Assembly (NCBI RefSeq): GCF_029227915.1
Contig: NC_079888.1
Location: 22,920,001 to 22,984,000, forward strand
Length of the DNA: 64,000 nucleotides
Direction: 5' to 3'
Origin: Hydractinia symbiolongicarpus
Lineage: Eukaryota; Cnidaria; Hydrozoa; Anthoathecata; Hydractiniidae
Shown here one piece after another: positions 62,701 to 64,000 of the stretch. Under the pieces are notes generated by a model. That model had not been told where the DNA came from. It saw nothing but the letters and a program-made list of their open reading frames with translations, and searched no databases. The translations under genes and the position numbers were made by a program. Numbering within the stretch: position 1 is the stretch's first letter; every line of letters starts with the position of its first letter.

Positions 62701-64000
62701 TAAATCCCGGACTCGGCCCGTATAGTCAAAAGTATACAAAGAAAGTACCCAGGGAGTAAATTCATTTCCAGAACGATTTTTTAAATTATTTTTTCACCAC
62801 TAAAACGCATAAAACTTGTAGTTTTTAAAAATGTTTTCATTTTTGATGAGACGCTGAATAAAAGAAGTTTAATCGCCGGCAAACGAAAACCCGCGATTTC
62901 CCGTAAATCCCGGGCTTGGCCCGTATAGTCAAAAGTATACAAAGAAAGTACCCAGGGAGTAAACTCATTTCCCGAACGATTTTTTATATTATTTTTTTAC
63001 CACTAAACGCATGAGACTTGTAGTTTTCAAAAAAATTTTCATATTTGATGGGACGCTGAATAAAAGAATTTTAATCGCCGGCAAACGAAAACCTGCGATT
63101 TCCCTAAATCCCGGACTCGGCCCGTATAGTCAAAAGTATACAAAGAAAGTACCCAGGGAGTAAACTCATTTCCAGAACGATTTTTTAAATTATTTTTTCA
63201 CCACTAAAACGCATAAGACTTGTAGTTTTTAAAAATGTTTTCATTTTTGATGAGACGCTGAATAAAAGAAGTTTAATCGGCGGCAAACGAAAACCCGCGA
63301 TTTCCCGTAAATTCCGGGCTTGGCTCCTATAGTCAAAAGTATACAAAGAAAGTACCCAGGGAGTAAACTCATTTCCCGAACGATTTTTTATATTATTTTT
63401 TTACCACTAAACGCATGAGACTTGTAGTTTTCAAAAATATTTTCATATTTGATGGGACGCTGAATAAAAGAATTTTAATAGCCGGCAAACGAAATCCCGC
63501 GTTTTCCCGTAAATCCGGGGCTTGGCCCGTATAGTCGAATGTATACAAAGAAAGTACCCAGGGAGTAAACTCATTTCCCGAACGATTTTTTAATTTTTTT
63601 TTTTCACCACTAAAACACATGAAACTTGTAGTTTTCAGAAATGTTTTCATTTTTGATGAGACGCTTAATGAAAGAAGTTTAATCGCCGGAAAACGAAAAC
63701 CCGCGATTTCCCGTAAATCCCGGGCTTGGCCCGTATAGTCGAATGTATACAAAGAAAGTACCCTGTGAGAAAACTCATTTCCAGAACGATTTTTTTAATT
63801 ATTTTTTCACCACTAAAACGCATAAGACTTGTAGTTTCTAAAAATGTTTTCATTTTTGATGAGACGCTGAATAAAAGCAGTTTAATCGCCGGCAAACGAA
63901 AATCCGCGATTTCCCGAAAATCCCGGACTCGGCCGTATAGTCAAAAGTATACAAAGAAAGTACCCAGGGAGTAAACTCATTTCCCGAACGATTTTTTAAA
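59739..64000 (+). repeat. ~2226-bp undecameric HOR, 1.9 copies, leaving the window
   Basis: Copy 1 is 59739-61963 and copy 2 is 61964 to beyond the window end. Shared markers at an offset of 2225-2227 bp are GCAAACGAGAACCC, CATAAAACTTGTAG, TTTAATCGGCGGCAAACG, AATTCCGGGCTTGG, TTTTAATAGCCGGC, CATGAAACTTGTAG and TTTCCCGAAAATCCCGG. Differences are scattered single bases (CTATAATC-type and GGCTCCTATAG against GGCCCCTATAG). Confidence 0.93.
61154..61355 (+). repeat. Hybrid monomer, A-type first half and C-type-neighbour second half
   Basis: The unit starts as an A type (TTATATTATTTTTTTACC, ATATTTGATGGGACGC, AAAAGAATTTTAAT). After AGCCGGCAAACG it continues as GAAATCCCGCGTTTTCCC, TCCGGGGCTTGG and TAGTCGAATG. 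In the dodecamer (for example about 47080-47460) these two halves belong to neighbouring monomers separated by about one unit. Exchange near the GCCGGC palindrome with loss of one monomer explains it. The same hybrid recurs at about 63380-63581. Confidence 0.88.

Larger units (their letters stand above)
18505..64000 (+). repeat. Satellite array, right block, forward orientation (about 225 monomers)
   Basis: The same monomer is tiled in the forward orientation to the end of the window and leaves it mid-array (the last bases are AACGATTTTTTAAA). C-type monomers (GACGCTTAATGAAAGAGG, GCCGGAAAACG, CCCTGTGAG) are frequent here. I find no gene, RNA gene or transposon in the block. HOR sub-blocks are listed separately; stretches not listed hold single monomers of the same family in no repeated order. 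Confidence 0.97.

Noticed and set aside
63393-63752. The longest open frame, 119 codons on the minus strand
   Set aside because: It spans about two neighbouring monomers whose frame happens to stay open after small length differences. Its content is the same repeat translation seen throughout the window.
1-63974. Dozens of 60-119 codon open frames on both strands, many giving near-identical proteins
   Set aside because: They are frames through the satellite itself. They overlap on opposite strands, recur at monomer spacing, start and stop at repeat landmarks, and monomer lengths of 202-203 bp are not multiples of three. I see no splice signals or other gene structure.
1-64000. CRISPR-like repeat-spacer array
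   Set aside because: The repeat is a full 202-bp monomer with no unique spacers between units, and unit size and HOR structure are those of a eukaryotic satellite.
1-64000. Telomeric repeats or rDNA
   Set aside because: I saw no runs of short G-rich telomere-type repeats and no rRNA-like sequence at any point.

Overview
The whole 64 kb window is one satellite DNA array. A monomer of about 202-203 bp is repeated head to tail roughly 315 times with no interruption by a gene, transposon, RNA gene or unique spacer that I can see. A long array like this, layered into higher-order repeats (HORs), is typical of eukaryotic constitutive heterochromatin such as centromere, pericentromere or subtelomere. 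I do not recognise the monomer and cannot name the organism. A representative monomer (9301-9503) is about 38% G+C by my hand count. It runs from AACGATTTTTT through an A/T-rich half and a dyad (AAAAATG-TTTT-CATTTTT), then through a CpG-rich half (GCCGGC, CCGCGATTTCCCG, GGCCCGTATAG), and ends with GTATAC, AAAGAAAGTACCC and ACTCATTTCCCG.

There are three orientation blocks. Bases 1 to about 11738 read in what I call the forward orientation. Bases 11739 to about 18504 (about 6.8 kb, some 33 monomers) read in the reverse orientation. Bases 18505-64000 are forward again. Both switch points fall inside a monomer.

Within this frame the array is a patchwork of locally amplified multimers: a 3-mer of 607 bp (1-1417); a 9-monomer-offset duplication (811-3750); an 8-mer of 1614 bp (3845-6669); a 4-mer of 810 bp that loses one monomer to become a 607-bp 3-mer (7277-10920); a 7-mer of 1418 bp inside the inverted block (about 14360-17195); a 4-mer inside a 12-monomer-offset duplication (19554-22590); cassettes with variable numbers of a 405-bp dimer (25.8-32.9 kb); a 4-mer of 809 bp (33.7-35.1 kb); an 8-mer of 1618 bp (35147-38382); a 3-mer of about 606 bp (38991-40201); a 12-mer of 2429 bp inside an 8.3-8.5 kb duplication (40202-54230); a 5-mer of 1013 bp (54335-56562); and an 11-mer of about 2226 bp (59739-64000).

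Monomers fall into recognisable subfamilies. The 'A' type has TTATATTATTTTTTTACC, ACTAAACGC and ATATTTGATGGGACGC. The 'common' type has AAATTATTTTTTCACC and CGCATGAG or CGCATAAG. The 'C' type has GACGCTTAATGAAAGAGG and GCCGGAAAACG. Single monomers, blocks of monomers and hybrid monomers have been shuffled, lost and duplicated, which is the expected mark of unequal exchange or break-induced replication.

Many 60-119 codon reading frames exist on both strands, but they are by-products of the repeat and I annotate no protein-coding gene. The points most worth following are the inverted block and its junctions, the nested HOR history around 40-54 kb, the dimer copy-number variation at 26-33 kb, the conserved dyad, and a near-match to the CENP-B box carried by only a subset of monomers.
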